From: Emiliania huxleyi CCMP1516
Lineage: Eukaryota > Haptophyta > Isochrysidales > Noelaerhabdaceae
Reading direction: 5' to 3'
DNA: 64,000 bases
Assembly (NCBI RefSeq): GCF_000372725.1
Contig: NW_005200600.1
Location: 372,420 to 436,419 of the forward strand
A program made the translations under genes and the position numbers. This document shows positions 1-10,621 of this stretch, piece by piece. The notes under the pieces were generated by a model that was not told the origin of the DNA, searched no databases, and worked only from the letters and a program-made list of their open reading frames with translations. The first letter of the stretch is position 1. Every line of letters begins with the position of its first letter.

Positions 1-913
1 TCTAATTTCCGTGGCTAGTGCCAATTCATTCAATTTGGCACAGCTCGCGTTACAAAACCTTGATTTTGGTCATTTTATACCTCTCGGTGCCTTCCAGAGG
101 CAGCTGCGACCCCGCCGAGTAGACGGGCGCACACACCGCGCCATCGCAGCTGCCTCTGCGCGTCCTGGGGAGGTACAAAATTGTCGCCGCCGGAGACGAC
201 TCGACGCCGCTGAGATCAGAGATCAAGCTCTGACAGGTCGCACGTCACTCCTTTGAGACGCCGACGTGACTCACCCGTGCAGATCACAGCTCACAATCAG
301 CACCCTAAACAGTATGAAGGCCGCGGTCTCGACGCGCTCGCTACGACGCCTGCGACCCGTCTCGTCTAGGGTACCATACTTCCGGGCCGGTGTGCGGGGA
401 GCGGACCTTACCGACCGCCCAGAAGCTTTCTGAGCGAACCAATCGGGCCAGGATCATCAGCATATGTCCCCTCCACAACATCGTGGGCGTTTGAGCGGTA
501 TTTGAGGAGCACCGCCACTCTGAAGTTCGGCCGGGTGGTCCGCTGCAGACCCCCCCCCCCCCCCGGAGCAGCAGATAGGCTCCGTGGGGTCGCAAAGTCG
601 ACGCTGGGAGTCGCACTCGTCAAACCGTCGCAGCACCACGCGGTCCGCACGTACTGTACACATCCCCTCCACCGCTGAGAAGGCGCAGATCGACCGCCGG
701 GCTGCGTAGTCGTCGTTAAGGAGCGGTTTTCGGAGCCGTACGAAGGGGTCCAAAACGGGCGAACATGCGGTTTTTCGACGACCACACGCGATGTGGTATC
801 TTCTTTTTGCTAAAAACGGGCCGTCTAGTGCAGCATCACTAGTACAACACGCAACCACACTGATAGCTCCACACTAGGCGGTATACGGCCACCAACGCGC
901 GCGTCCCGCTCTC
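1..913. other. No recognisable gene
   Basis: The open frames here overlap on both strands and none resembles a known family. A long C homopolymer sits near 549-565. I see no convincing exon, RNA gene or repeat in this stretch. It could be 3' flanking sequence of a gene outside the window. Confidence 0.4.
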
Positions 914-1372
914 TTGCTCGTGGAGCAGGCGCCTGAGAAATCGGCCTCTGCCATATTCAGCCGAGGCATCTCAGAGATGTTGCCAGAGCTGCAAACCAGT
1001 CGCTCGATGACTCACCCAGTGGCACGCGTCCAATCGTTTCTGGACTATCTCGGTCCCGTGGTCGAAAAAACTGTCGGCGAGTTGGTGCCAGAGGCGACCG
1101 CGCTCGCGCCATCCGTTGAAGCCGAAGCTGTGAGCGTTGCCAGGGGGGCGAGGGGGGCGGCAGAGGGGGTTAAGGCGTTGGACACAGCCCAAGGGCGCCA
1201 AGGGCTTGTGGAACTAATGCGCAGCTGGACTGCGAAGCTCACACCTGAACTGCCGGTGGTCGCACCCCATGTCAAGCCCGCGACGGAGTCTCTGGGCAAG
1301 ATCTCGATGAGAGGGGTCCAATCGGCGTACAGCGCGGTCCAGCACATGCAAAAGAAGGGTGGATATGTCTAG
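914..1372 (+). CDS. Exon-like ORF, helical protein of unknown function
   Basis: An open frame of about 150 codons ends at a TAG near 1370. It has no good ATG at its left end, and a plausible acceptor (GTGGAGCAG) lies near 930, so this is more likely a terminal exon than a whole gene. The translation is rich in Ala, Val, Glu and Leu, has no Cys, and reads as amphipathic helix with segments such as VARVQSFLDYLGPVVEKTV and ELPVVAPHVKPATESLGK. That composition recalls lipid-droplet or apolipoprotein-like helices, but I recognise no motif. Base composition is typical of the window. Confidence 0.35.
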   Translation: MLVEQAPEKSASAIFSRGISEMLPELQTSRSMTHPVARVQSFLDYLGPVVEKTVGELVPEATALAPSVEAEAVSVARGARGAAEGVKALDTAQGRQGLVELMRSWTAKLTPELPVVAPHVKPATESLGKISMRGVQSAYSAVQHMQKKGGYV

Positions 1373-1881
1373 CTCGCACACACCTGCTCCCAATCAAGTC
1401 GTGTTCACATGCGTACAACGAAAAAGTCGATTCTGCAAACCTACCACCTAGCCGCGCGCGCGCAGGTCACTGAGAGACTCTCACAGACACAGTCACACAC
1501 TCTGTCTGTGGTCTGGGCCAGAGTCTGGGCCGCCCGCTTCCGCGCGCGGCCGCCACCGCACACTGCGCGGCTTGCGCAAGAGGCAGCGGCGGCCATGGCC
1601 CCCTGCGCACTGTCCCGATATCACCAGACCTCTTGACTCGCTAATGCTGAACACAATCACACAAGAGCGCTGGCCGCACCGTATCGCGTATGATCACTCG
1701 TAACACAAAGCCCCCAACACTTGACAGTTCAAACACGCGCCACAAAGTCGAGCTCCGCTGCAAGCGGGAAACCGCTACAGCCAAGACTCCGCAGCGCCGA
1801 CTCCTCTCCAGAGTGAGGCCGACCTAGGCGGACCCTGCTGCCACCCCATGCGGCCTTTCGAGCCGCCGCACCCGCAGCCCC

Positions 1882-3794
1882 TCATTCCAGCGACGCTGGG
1901 GGCTTTGCCCATATGGCCCACAGGCGCCGCTTCCCCGCGGTCGAGAAGGGCATGCGCGCGTGCGCGAGCCGAAAGTTGTCGACGAGGATGATGTCGCCCT
2001 GCCGCCACGGCGCCGTCAGCGTGTGCTTCCACATCAGCCGACGCACGTGCCACACGTGCTCCGCAGCGATTGGCTCGCCGCCGCGGTGCGTCACGTGCTG
2101 GCCGAACGCCTCGCCGAATAGGCCTCGGTGGATCAGCGCGTCAAGCGCGTAAAAGAGCCACGAGAGGGCGGCGTAGCGCGCTGAGCGGAGGTGGCGAGCG
2201 GCGTGTGCAAACTCGTCGGCCCACGCCGCCGAGTGGAGAACGCCGAGGTGGTTGTGCCACACCTGCAGCGGGGGGGGCATCGGGCTGGAGGCCGCATGTA
2301 CCGTGCCACGCGGTGCATCCACGCGAGCAACGACGGCGCGTGCGGTGGCTAGAGCGTGAGCGCAATCGCGCCGCCGCGTCTGTACGAGTCTGTGCAGACA
2401 GTCGAAGACGTGGTTACGATCTAGCGCCACTAACCTCGTCGCCCGTGCGCGGGTGCGTGCGGAAGGCCGGCGTCTCGTGCGTCAGCTTGAGGATCCCGCG
2501 CGGGCCTGTTCACAGGCAGCACGCGTGAAGAGGCAGGGTTTCGCGTCTCGCGAGTCGGCTCGAGGAGGCTGCGCAGTGGTGGTGATGAGGCTGCGCGGAG
2601 GCGATGGCGGTGGCGGTGGCGGGGATGGCGGCGGCGGGGATGGCGGCGGCGGCGGCGGGGATGGCGGCGGGGATGGCGGTGGCGGCGAGGGTGGCGGGAG
2701 AGATGGCGGCGGCGGGGAGGGCGGCGGTGGAAGCGGCGGTGGCGGAGACGGTGGCGCGGGCGAGGGCGGGAAGGGGGAGGGGGGCGGCGCGCACCCCAGC
2801 TGGGTGTGAAGCCCTGTCTGCGGCTCTCGGCCTCGACTGCGGCGGCGTCGGATGCGGCGGAGGGCACGTGTCGGAACATGGCCTCGTAGCTCTTCGTCTT
2901 GAACGGGTCGTACTTGTCGAGGGGGTGGCTGGAGCGGGCGGACGGGTACGCACGCACATACCGGATCCCCTTGCGCTCGAACACTGCGCGCGTGGCTTCG
3001 CCCATCTCTCTCGCCACGGCGCGCATGTCGACGAGGGGCGTCTCGCCTCCGACCATGTCGGGCGGCATCTCCTTTGCGAAGAAGAAGAGGTGCTCGGGCG
3101 GCCGCGGCAAGAAGGACATCTCGCAGTGCATCGGCACGACCTTCCACGACTCAAACTCGGACGCGGTGAAGACAAACTCAGAGTTGGTGACGGGCTCGCG
3201 AGGGGACGTGCCGAGGTAGATGTTGTCCAGCCGGTCCGTGTACGCCATCGCGACCCGCTCGAACTGCGCCGCCTCCTCGACGGCGAACCCGCGCAGCAGC
3301 ACGGCCCCATAGGCGTCGAGCCAGCCCGTCACGATGTCGCGGTTACGCTCGACCCACTCGGACACGCGCTCAATCGAGACGGATGGGTCGACCGGCGTCA
3401 CCACGAGTGGAAACCGGCGCTCGCTGTCGAGGCAGGTGGCGTTCAGGAAGGACGGCACGTCGGCCGGGAACAAGGGCGGGAGTGGATCCGCCGTGCTCGA
3501 GAGGTCGTCGGAAGGCAGGTCCATGTGCGGCAGCCATACCTCCACCGGGAGGAGCGGCAGCGCTGCCACGACCGCGGCGAGCAGCGGCCACAGCAGCCAA
3601 CGATGCCGGCGCGTCGGTCTGCGAACTGGGTCGTCTGGTGCAGCCGGCGCAGCCGGCAGCGTCTCCCGCAGCGTCTCCCGGGACGGCGGCGGCGAGACGA
3701 GCGGGAGCGTGTCCATCGTGGTGGTCGGAGAGACAGTTACTTGCTCGTCCTTTTTGCCGAGCTGCTGCTGGAGGTGGGCATTACTACGTTCCAT
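1882..3794 (-). CDS. TauD/TfdA-family Fe(II)/2-oxoglutarate dioxygenase, membrane anchored
   Basis: Three exons join cleanly: 3794-2795, 2505-2435 and 2262-1882. They give 484 codons including the stop, with GTGCGC...ACAG and GTTAGT...GCAG introns. Residues about 66-86 form one hydrophobic segment (LLWPLLAAVVAALPLL) preceded by basic residues, suggesting a type II membrane protein with a lumenal catalytic domain. The H-x-E of PMHCEMSFLP gives two iron ligands, the third is the His in DNFRLAHARMPF, and the following RRLWAIW holds the 2-oxoglutarate-binding Arg. The middle exon restores the family motif THETPAFRTHPRTGDE. The family hydroxylates small molecules; the substrate here is unknown. 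ATG 3794 was chosen because it directly precedes a compact hydrophilic tail; an upstream in-frame ATG at 3965 is less likely. Confidence 0.85.
2506..2794 (-). repeat. GGC/GGGGAT-rich low-complexity intron
   Basis: This is the first intron of the TauD-like gene. It is almost entirely degenerate repeats built on GGCGGC and GGGATGGCGGC. Read in frame it gives Pro-rich or Ala-rich ORFs on both strands, which are artefacts of the repeat. It is a useful control: Pro-rich stretches elsewhere in the window need not be coding. Confidence 0.8.
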
Positions 3795-4236
3795 GGTGGG
3801 ATTCCTGGGTGTCGGTGAGAGCGCAGGCACAGCAAGCAAGGGATAAGACCAAGGGAGCAGGCCGTCCGCCTGCCGATACGGTCGGAACTGACCGGAACTC
3901 GCACCGATGATGCGACGAAATGCGCATTTTTTTTCCGACGTCCCCTTTGACGGTCTCGGAGGCACCGACGGGTGCGATTCGCCAGCGGCAGAGAGCAGCT
4001 TGGTCGAGAGGGAGGGCGTGTGTGCGCGGGCACGTGCGAGGGAGGGAGGGGGGCGGAGAGGCGCAGGTATCTTGGACTTTCAGCCACAATATCTTGCAAG
4101 TCCAATATCTTGATGGAGTGTGTGTGTGTGATATGATACTTCTTTTCCAGCGAGGTGCAGGGATGAGTCAGCTGGGATGAGTGCAGGATGGAGTTACGTG
4201 TGAGCACAGCTCGCGGGCTGCCCACTACACACATAT

Positions 4237-5205
4237 GTGTACGACGAGACAGATGCGCTCTCCGCGCTCGTGAACACGCTGCTTCGGGAGGGTGGCAGCG
4301 ATCCCGTCGAGTTGGGCGACAACGAAGAAGGCGAAGAAGGCGAAGACGGCGAGGATTCGCCTCTGCTCGACGCCGCTCGCCACGGCCGGTCCGACGAGGT
4401 CCGCACGCTGCTGGCGGCGGGAGACGCCATCGACCAGACCACTGCAGACGGCAGCGGATCGACGTCTCTCATCCTCGCGAGTGAGGACGGCCACACAGAG
4501 ACCGTCTCGGTGCTGTGCTCCGCGGGCGCGGCAGTCAATTTGGCAAACAGCGATGGTGACACAGCGATGCTCCTCGCCAGCGAAGAGGGCCACACTGACG
4601 TGGTTTCTGTGCTGTGCGCCGCTGGGGCAGCGGTGGACCAGGCCGATCGCATCGGCCGCTCCCCCCTCTTTCTCGCCATCGACAACGGGCACCTCTCCAC
4701 AGTCCAGCTCCTCAGCTCGTATGGCGCCTCGCGGACCGCCACGGTGATGGGCGACGAGAGGACGGCTCTGGGGATGGCAACGCGAAGGGGCCACGCCGAG
4801 GTGGCCGCCTGGCTGACCACCAGCGAGCAGTGGGCGACGCCGCTCCACCATCTGTCCGTCATCGACGCGGCCCGGGCCCGCGCCGAGCTTCGCGGCGGCG
4901 CGAGCCTCGACGCCGCCGTCCTGGGCGGACCGACGCCGCTCTCCCTCGCGCGGGAGATGATGCTGCTCGCGGCCACAGGCTCCGCGGCCGCCGACCTCGT
5001 CCTTCAAGCCGCCCGGCCGTGGAGCCCAGACACGCACGCCCTCTTCCCGGCGGCGGCGAGGGCGCTGGCCGCGGCGCTGCTGATCACGGGGCACCTCCTG
5101 TCGCGGGGGCAGCTCGTGGCGGAGGGGCCGGGAGGGCCTGGCGCGCTGCTGGACGTGTGGGTCGGGTGGGTGATGCCGCATGCCGTGCGCAGGGACGAGG
5201 CGTAG
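4237..5205 (+). CDS. Ankyrin-repeat protein with C-terminal PWSP-H-LFP module
   Basis: This is a single-exon ORF of 322 codons starting at the ATG inside CATATGTGT. Residues 25-40 are acidic (EEGEEGEDGED). Four ankyrin repeats follow (about 40-175), for example GDTAMLLASEEGHTDVVSVL and RSPLFLAIDNGHLSTVQLL. A last degenerate unit (SYGASRTATVMGDE) leads into about 130 residues that are not ankyrin and end in PWSPDTHALFPAAARALAAA and LLDVWVGWVMPHAV. The same C-terminal part ends the large ankyrin protein at 55219-57393. No membrane or signal segment is visible. Ankyrin repeats bind other proteins; the partner is unknown. It lies about 440 bp from, and divergent to, the TauD-like gene. Confidence 0.85.
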   Translation: MYDETDALSALVNTLLREGGSDPVELGDNEEGEEGEDGEDSPLLDAARHGRSDEVRTLLAAGDAIDQTTADGSGSTSLILASEDGHTETVSVLCSAGAAVNLANSDGDTAMLLASEEGHTDVVSVLCAAGAAVDQADRIGRSPLFLAIDNGHLSTVQLLSSYGASRTATVMGDERTALGMATRRGHAEVAAWLTTSEQWATPLHHLSVIDAARARAELRGGASLDAAVLGGPTPLSLAREMMLLAATGSAAADLVLQAARPWSPDTHALFPAAARALAAALLITGHLLSRGQLVAEGPGGPGALLDVWVGWVMPHAVRRDEA

Positions 5206-5515
5206 CGCGGTTGCGGCGCACTCTCTTAAGGGGGTCCCGCACTTAGGCTGGCAGCGGAGCTGCAGGCTGCAGCCGTCGCGCTTAGACATCTCGTGGCAGT
5301 CCCAGGCCTAGACGGGTAGAGACCCAGGAGCCGTATCTCTGGCGAGGAGCTACACGCCGCGCGCGTGTGGGAGCCAGTGGATAGTGCGCTGGCCACTGGT
5401 CACTGCAGACAACCGTGTGCGGCGGAGCCGGGGACAACACTCAGCGAGGGGCGTGCGTACGTATCGAGCCGGGTTTGCGTACTCTGCGGAGAGTGTGACC
5501 TGATGTACTGTGTCC

Positions 5516-5583
<68 letters not shown>

Positions 5584-6176
5584 CTGACTGCACACAGCAG
5601 CCAGCAACGCGCTGCACGGTCTCGACGGCGGACAGCACTGGGTCCTAGCTCTAGTGCCCAGTCCAGAGCGTTGCACAGTGCAATTCTGCGATCTGCGTCT
5701 CCTCTTGTATAAACAAGTGTATAAACGGACGGCTTTACGTCACTCACTCTGTCTGGCCTCTGGCGCGTCTGGGCGCGGCGCCAGCCGCCACAGGGATCAG
5801 GGTGTGTGTCACCTCAGAGAGAGAGATTTTTGAAAACCAACAAAAGAAATATATCTTCCTTCACCTCAGTCCTCACAAAACTAAAACACATCGATCGAAC
5901 ATGACACCTCCCGATCCCCGCCATCACGAGACTGATTCACGCGCGCCGCGATGAGTTCCAATCTCTCACATCCTCCCGCGTCCCGGTCCGCGGTCGTGAC
6001 TCAGACAGGTCTCAGCGAGAGGTGATTTGTGTCTGTGTTTTCAGTTTTGCTTGCGCACTTCTACTGCAGTGCGGTACACATTTGATCGACGTTGTGGCTG
6101 GAGTGCCGAGAGGTCTCTCCTCTACAGTAGGTATGCTCGCATTTTGTAGTCCGGAACCAGAGCTCAACTCAACCGG
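5206..6176. other. Intergenic; only a microsatellite seen
   Basis: Apart from the GA microsatellite I see no exon or structured RNA. The right half contains T-rich stretches and lies just past the stop of the oxidoreductase gene, so it should include both 3' untranslated regions. Confidence 0.5.
5520..5578 (+). repeat. (GA)n microsatellite
   Basis: About 29 near-perfect GA dinucleotides lie in the 3' region of the small ankyrin gene. On the other strand this reads as a Ser-Leu run, which should not be taken as coding. Confidence 0.97.
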
Positions 6177-7000
6177 TCAGAAGTCGTCGCGGATGGTCTC
6201 CCTTACTTTGTCGATGAAATCCGCGCGCTGCTCGTCTGAGCAAAAGTCAAGCGAGTAAAGCCCCATCCATAGCACCGTGCAGCTGGGGTCGAAAAGGGCA
6301 CGGACCCCCGTGCCAATCATGTTGCGCCCGTTGTCGCCGGCGAGCAGCCCCATGTACCTCTCCGAGCCGTATGTCGAGATGCCTGCAACGCGCTTAACGT
6401 TTGTGAGGTGGCCCACAAGCCCGCCGCTGCCAATCGATGCCTTGCCCTGGATGTTTGAGTCCGGAAAGGCCCAGGCACCCTGTCCGCTTCCGGGAGTGGC
6501 GGGTACCATCACCCGGTCAATATAGCCCTTGAGCATAGCGGGAACGTTGAACCACCTACAGTAAGCCAATGAAGAGGGTTGGGCAGGGTCGGGGGGGGGG
6601 GGGGGGAGTAGGGGGCGGGGGGGAAGCACCATGTCGGATAAACAAATACCACCGAGTCTGCCCAACGGAGGTCATCAAGATGCGAGCGGACGTCGCTAGC
6701 AAGCCGCTTAGGTACCATGTCAAAGTCGCGCAGGTAGGCGCCGCGCTCGGCGGCTGTCATCACCGGGCTGAATCTCTCTTTGTACAGGTCGCGACGTCGG
6801 ATGGTGTGACCGCCCTCTTTGGCACCAGCCTCCACCGCATCAGCGAGGGCATGCGAGTATGAGTCGGTGCGTGGATGCGCATGCACAAGCAAGATCTTCC
6901 GCTTCTCGACGTCGTCGGGGCTTCGCGGTGGTGGGGGAACCTGCGTCGTCACCCAGTTCAGATTCTTGGCGAGCCAGCGCGTCGCGGGATTCCACAGCAT
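6177..7000 (-). CDS. NAD(P)H:quinone oxidoreductase-like flavoprotein (flavodoxin fold)
   Basis: Two exons, 7000-6630 and 6555-6177, give 249 residues with a 74-nt GTGCTT...TGTAG intron containing a long G/C homopolymer. Residues about 33-45 (RKILLVHAHPRTDS) form the first strand and FMN/FAD phosphate loop. The splice restores VFVYPTWWFNVPAMLKGYID, the hallmark of the NQO/KefF/MdaB family. Such enzymes carry out two-electron reduction of quinones with NAD(P)H, protecting against semiquinone formation. The length fits the family. No convincing targeting peptide is seen. The start is 71 bp from the divergent amidohydrolase start, so the two probably share a promoter region. Confidence 0.85.
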
Positions 7001-7071
7001 CCAGAGGGGGGGGGGGGGGGGACACGGCGACGTCCAGTTGCGAGTTGGTCGTGTTTATTGGCCCTTTTACG
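7001..7071. promoter_or_regulatory. Short divergent intergenic region
   Basis: Only 71 bp separate the start codons of the oxidoreductase (-) and the amidohydrolase (+). It contains a G homopolymer at about 7005-7020. Transcription starts must lie here or inside the opposite gene, so the 5' regions probably overlap. No TATA-like element stands out. Confidence 0.45.
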
Positions 7072-8916
7072 ATGACGATGACCATCTCCCATTATCGCGT
7101 CGCCGCTGCTGCCGCTGCCGGCATCGCACTGGGTGCCGCGGCAGGCCGGTTGCTCGGCGGGAGCTACGCGCTGCTCCGGTTGCGCCTCTCCTTCGCTCAC
7201 GCCAGCTCTCGCGTGGTTGCACTCTGCAACGTGAGAGTGCCCTGCGCGTTGCTGCCGGCGTCAGCCAGCTTCGAGGCTGATGAGGAGGGACTGGTCCGCT
7301 GCGATGTGGTTTACGGTCGCAGCGGCCGCATCGAAGCAGTCAATATGGCGGGCAGCACCCGCCGAAGCCTCACCACTGGGTGAAGAACGCCGCCCCTTCC
7401 CTAGCCGCCCAGACACACGAGGCTCTTCGCACCAGTGCACACGCAGGCACACCACGCTGACCGGCTCGCGTTCTTCGCCCTCGCTAGTTTTGTCGACGGC
7501 TACGGGGCGCTGCTGCTTGCGTGCTTCGTCGATGCGCACGTACATTTCGTAAAGACGCACGCGCACCCGCGCACGCGCAACCCGACCGGCTCGCTCTCCG
7601 ATGCGCTCTCTGTCGAGGTGCTCGATGAGCAGCGCTGGGCTGCCTGCCCGTGCTGCCGCCCGGTCGCCTTTTCCGGCGGGGGCGGGCGCGACGCCGACGA
7701 TTGCTGCACGCCATGCCCGGCGGCGACCGACGTCCTTCGACGGATGGACTTTGCTTGCGCCTCTGCCTTTCACCACGGGACGAGGGCAATCCGCACGCAT
7801 TTGGACGGCAGCCTGCTCCCCTGCCTTGCCATGTGAGACCTAGTCGGCAGATCTTACCTCACTGCTATATAGGCACCAACTCGGACGACGCCAAGCTGCG
7901 CGCGACCGTGTACGCCGCCTTCGACGCCAGCCGCCGCAAGTGGGGCGCGAGGGGCATGGCGCTGCAAGGCGTGGCCAACCTGTGGCTCCCTCTCTGGAGC
8001 GACGAGGTACTCCCGAGCCGACTGGTGAGCCTTCTCAGAGCCTTCAGTCTTCACGGCTTTGCTGCAGGCCCTCGCTTCGCGGCACGTGGACGAAGCGCTG
8101 CAGCACGAGGGCGTGCTGCTCGGAGCCTACTGCGGAAACACGTCCTCATCGCCGGAGGGCGAGACTGCGGCCGCCCTCGACGCCCTCTTCAAGCACGCGC
8201 GTCGCCACGGGCTGATGGTCGACCTGCACATCGACGAGACTAACGACCCCGCCTGCTGCTGCCTGCTCGCGCTCGTCGGCGCGCTCGGTCGTGCGCGCGC
8301 GGAGGGGTACGTGGAGGCCGTCGTCCTTGGCCACTGCACCTCGCTTGCGCTGCAGGGCGAGGGCAACCGCGCGCGAGTGATCGAGGGCTTGGCAAGGCTC
8401 GGCCCGGTGACGGTGGTCTGTAATCCAAGCACCAATCTCGGGCTGCAGGACCGGCGCGGCTCGGCAGCCCCGCACTGCATCCCCATCGACGCGGACGCGC
8501 CCCGCACGCCACTCTGGCGCGGGCTCACCCTCGTGCAGGAGCTGGCGGCGGCGGGCGTGGCGGTCGGGTCCGCTTCGGACAATGTGCGCGACTGGTGGCA
8601 CCCGTACGGCGACTACGACGGGCTCCAAAACTACAAGAACGCCGTCACGCTCGGCCACCTCGACACGGCGCCAAACGAGGGCGCGTGGGCGGCGCTGGTG
8701 AGCGACGCTGCCGCCGAGGCGATGGGCCTCGGCGGCGGCTCCTCCTTCACCCCCGGCGCCGCCGCCGACCTCATACTCTTCCCCGAAACGCGGCGGGTGA
8801 GCGAGCTCTTCGCGCGGCCGCAGTGCGACCGGATCGTCTTGCGGGGTGGGCGCGTGCAGCGGTCGGCCCTGCCGAGCTACCGCGCCCTCGATGACGTGGT
8901 AGGCTCCACCCTGTGA
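7072..8916 (+). CDS. Cytosine-deaminase-like amidohydrolase (CodA family)
   Basis: Exons 7072-7379, 7488-7807, 7873-8006 and 8068-8916 join to 536 residues with every junction in phase. Introns 1 and 3 are GT-AG; intron 2 (7808-7872) needs a GC donor and then restores IRTHLDGTNSDDAKL. Metal and active-site motifs are visible in order: VDAHVHFVKTHAHP, IRTHLDG, VDLHIDETNDP, LGHCTSLAL, NPSTNLGLQDRR and ASDNVRDWWHPYGDYD. These follow bacterial CodA. The N-terminus has a hydrophobic stretch (AAAAAAGIALGAAAGRLL) that could be a signal anchor or organelle leader. The likely reaction is hydrolytic deamination of a pyrimidine or related cyclic amidine; the exact substrate cannot be told from sequence. 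Confidence 0.88.
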
Positions 8917-8997
8917 GCAGCCCGCGCCCTTGGCCTCGGTCGCGCGGCTTGTGGGGAGCGGTGTTTCCGTTGTGCCGTGTGTGCGTGCTAGTTGGCG

Positions 8998-9026
8998 CCA
9001 GTCCACGCCCTTGTCGTGGACTGGCG
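8998..9026 (+). other. Perfect 11-bp hairpin downstream of the amidohydrolase
   Basis: GCCAGTCCACG and CGTGGACTGGC face each other across a 7-nt loop about 80 bp after the stop codon. It could be a 3' UTR structure or a fragment of the dispersed GTGCCAGT repeat seen elsewhere in the window. Confidence 0.6.
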
Positions 9027-9153
9027 GCCAGTGTGCCCCGAGAAAGGAGAGACAAGCCAGGGAAATCACCCATAATTCTTTTGCCGTGCCCTTTTGTAGT
9101 GCCAGTCCGAACCGTCTCGGGATCAAATTCTTTTGTGGGCCACTGTGATACAG

Positions 9154-9634
9154 CGAGCCGTCTTTTTACCAGGTTGCAACCCTAGTTTCGCACTGTGCTG
9201 TGAACGCTGCTGGTTGGCGTCGGTTGCGCAGCACCCCGTCCCCATCCAGGTTGTTGGTTGCTGCCCCAGGTCCCGCACCATGTAGGTGCAATGCCCCGTT
9301 CTCTGCACTCTGGAACTGGATCATGCTTGTTCGGGTAAGTGGTTCGCCCGTCCCTGTGTCCGTGCACGTCGCCCGTCGGCAAAGCCGACGACCTATGGTG
9401 CTTTACACGCCGCTGGTTGTGGGGAGGACGTGCCGCTCGATGCTGCGGGCGGCGTTGACGTTCACAGCCGTTCACGAATTTGGCCCCAGCTCTTCGGCTC
9501 GCTCCGCTCGCCCGGTGAGTTGGTTGGTTGCTGGCAGCACCCCAGCACCGGGGGGTCCTGAGAGCTGTTGGTTTCCGCTCGATTCACAGCACAGTGCGAA
9601 ACTAGGGTTGCAACCTCGAAAAAAAGACGGCTCG
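9154..9634. mobile_element. MITE-like element with about 50-bp terminal inverted repeats
   Basis: The sequence at 9154-9204 reappears as its reverse complement at 9583-9634, with shared core GGTTGCAACCCTAGTTTCGC next to CACTGTGCTGTGAA. The 380 bp between carry no plausible transposase, only degenerate internal repeats, so this looks like a non-autonomous DNA transposon. No clear target-site duplication is visible, in part because the right end abuts another repeat. The family is not recognised. Confidence 0.75.
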
Positions 9635-10577
9635 GTGTACCTCATGTATCGTAGTTTTTGTTAGTATCGAGGTCTCGTGAGTTTTGGTCCTGATAAATTC
9701 GTGGCGCCCGCGGCGAGCCGAGCCAGGCCACGGCGCTCGGCCTGTTGAGAGAAGACCTTCCCGGACGGCAGTGACAATTTACCCGACATCAATCGTCGAC
9801 GGCAAGCTCGAGAACTGCGCCTCCAAAGTCGCCCAGATTCGCCTCTCGCGGCGCGCTGAGTTAGTATCGCCGGTGCGCCAGCTGGCTCTGCTCCACAGCA
9901 GGGCATGCCTGACTGGCTCCTGCTAGCCGTGCGTCCTGGTGGCATCCATTGCCAGCTCAGGTAGCCTCAGGAGGTCGCCTCGCGCACGACTCGGCGCCGC
10001 ACAGCACCGCTCCGCGTTACTACCGAGTTAGTATCGTCGACCCACAGAGGCTGCTTCTCTGTAGGTGGAGCCGACAAACGCCGGCTGGGTCGGCCCCGCC
10101 GCCCTCATCGCCGCCGTCGGGGCGGCGGCGGCCTCGGCGGACCATCCGGCGCGCCGCGCGCCCGACGGGGAGGTGTTCACCACTCCTGGCTCCTCACCCC
10201 GCCACGCCTTCGTGCAGACGCCGTGGCACCCACCTCAGGCGCCGCTCGGACTCGGTCGACGGCCACCCAAGTGCTTGGCTCGTGCCCAGCCGACCGGCAG
10301 GCGATGCCCACTCACTGCTAGGCTAATCTCGGGCCTTCAAGCGGCGGTGTGGTGCCGTGAAGGGCACCGGGACCAAAACTACGATAGTTAGTATCGTGCG
10401 GGGGCAGTGCATTAATTCTGTCAAAAATCCAAATCTGCTCCGTGGAACTTATTGGGCTAGGATCATACGTCCGGGAGGCCCCCCTTGCGTGCCGTAACGA
10501 TCGACAGTGCTGGTACCACTCTCTTCACGTTCACAGGTCGTATCAGGACCATAACTCCGATACATGAGGTAGTACAC
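9635..10577. mobile_element. Second inverted-repeat element with internal GTTAGTATCG boxes
   Basis: The left end (GTGTACCTCATGTATCGTAG, then GGTCCTGATA) matches the reverse complement of 10540-10577 imperfectly. The box GTTAGTATCG occurs at 9660, 9860, 10027 and 10387, all in the same orientation. No long ORF with recognisable function lies inside. The left-end sequence recurs inverted at about 52745-52780. I read it as a non-autonomous element; exact ends are uncertain. Confidence 0.5.
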
Positions 10578-10621
10578 GGCTGCCAGCTGCCCACACCCCG
10601 CCCCGCGGTACCGGACGTGCT

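Noticed and set aside
2510-3310. Long Ala/Pro/His-rich ORFs across the TauD-like gene and its first intron
   Set aside because: They arise because GGC/GGGGAT repeats contain no stops. The spliced TauD model explains the conserved residues and all junctions.
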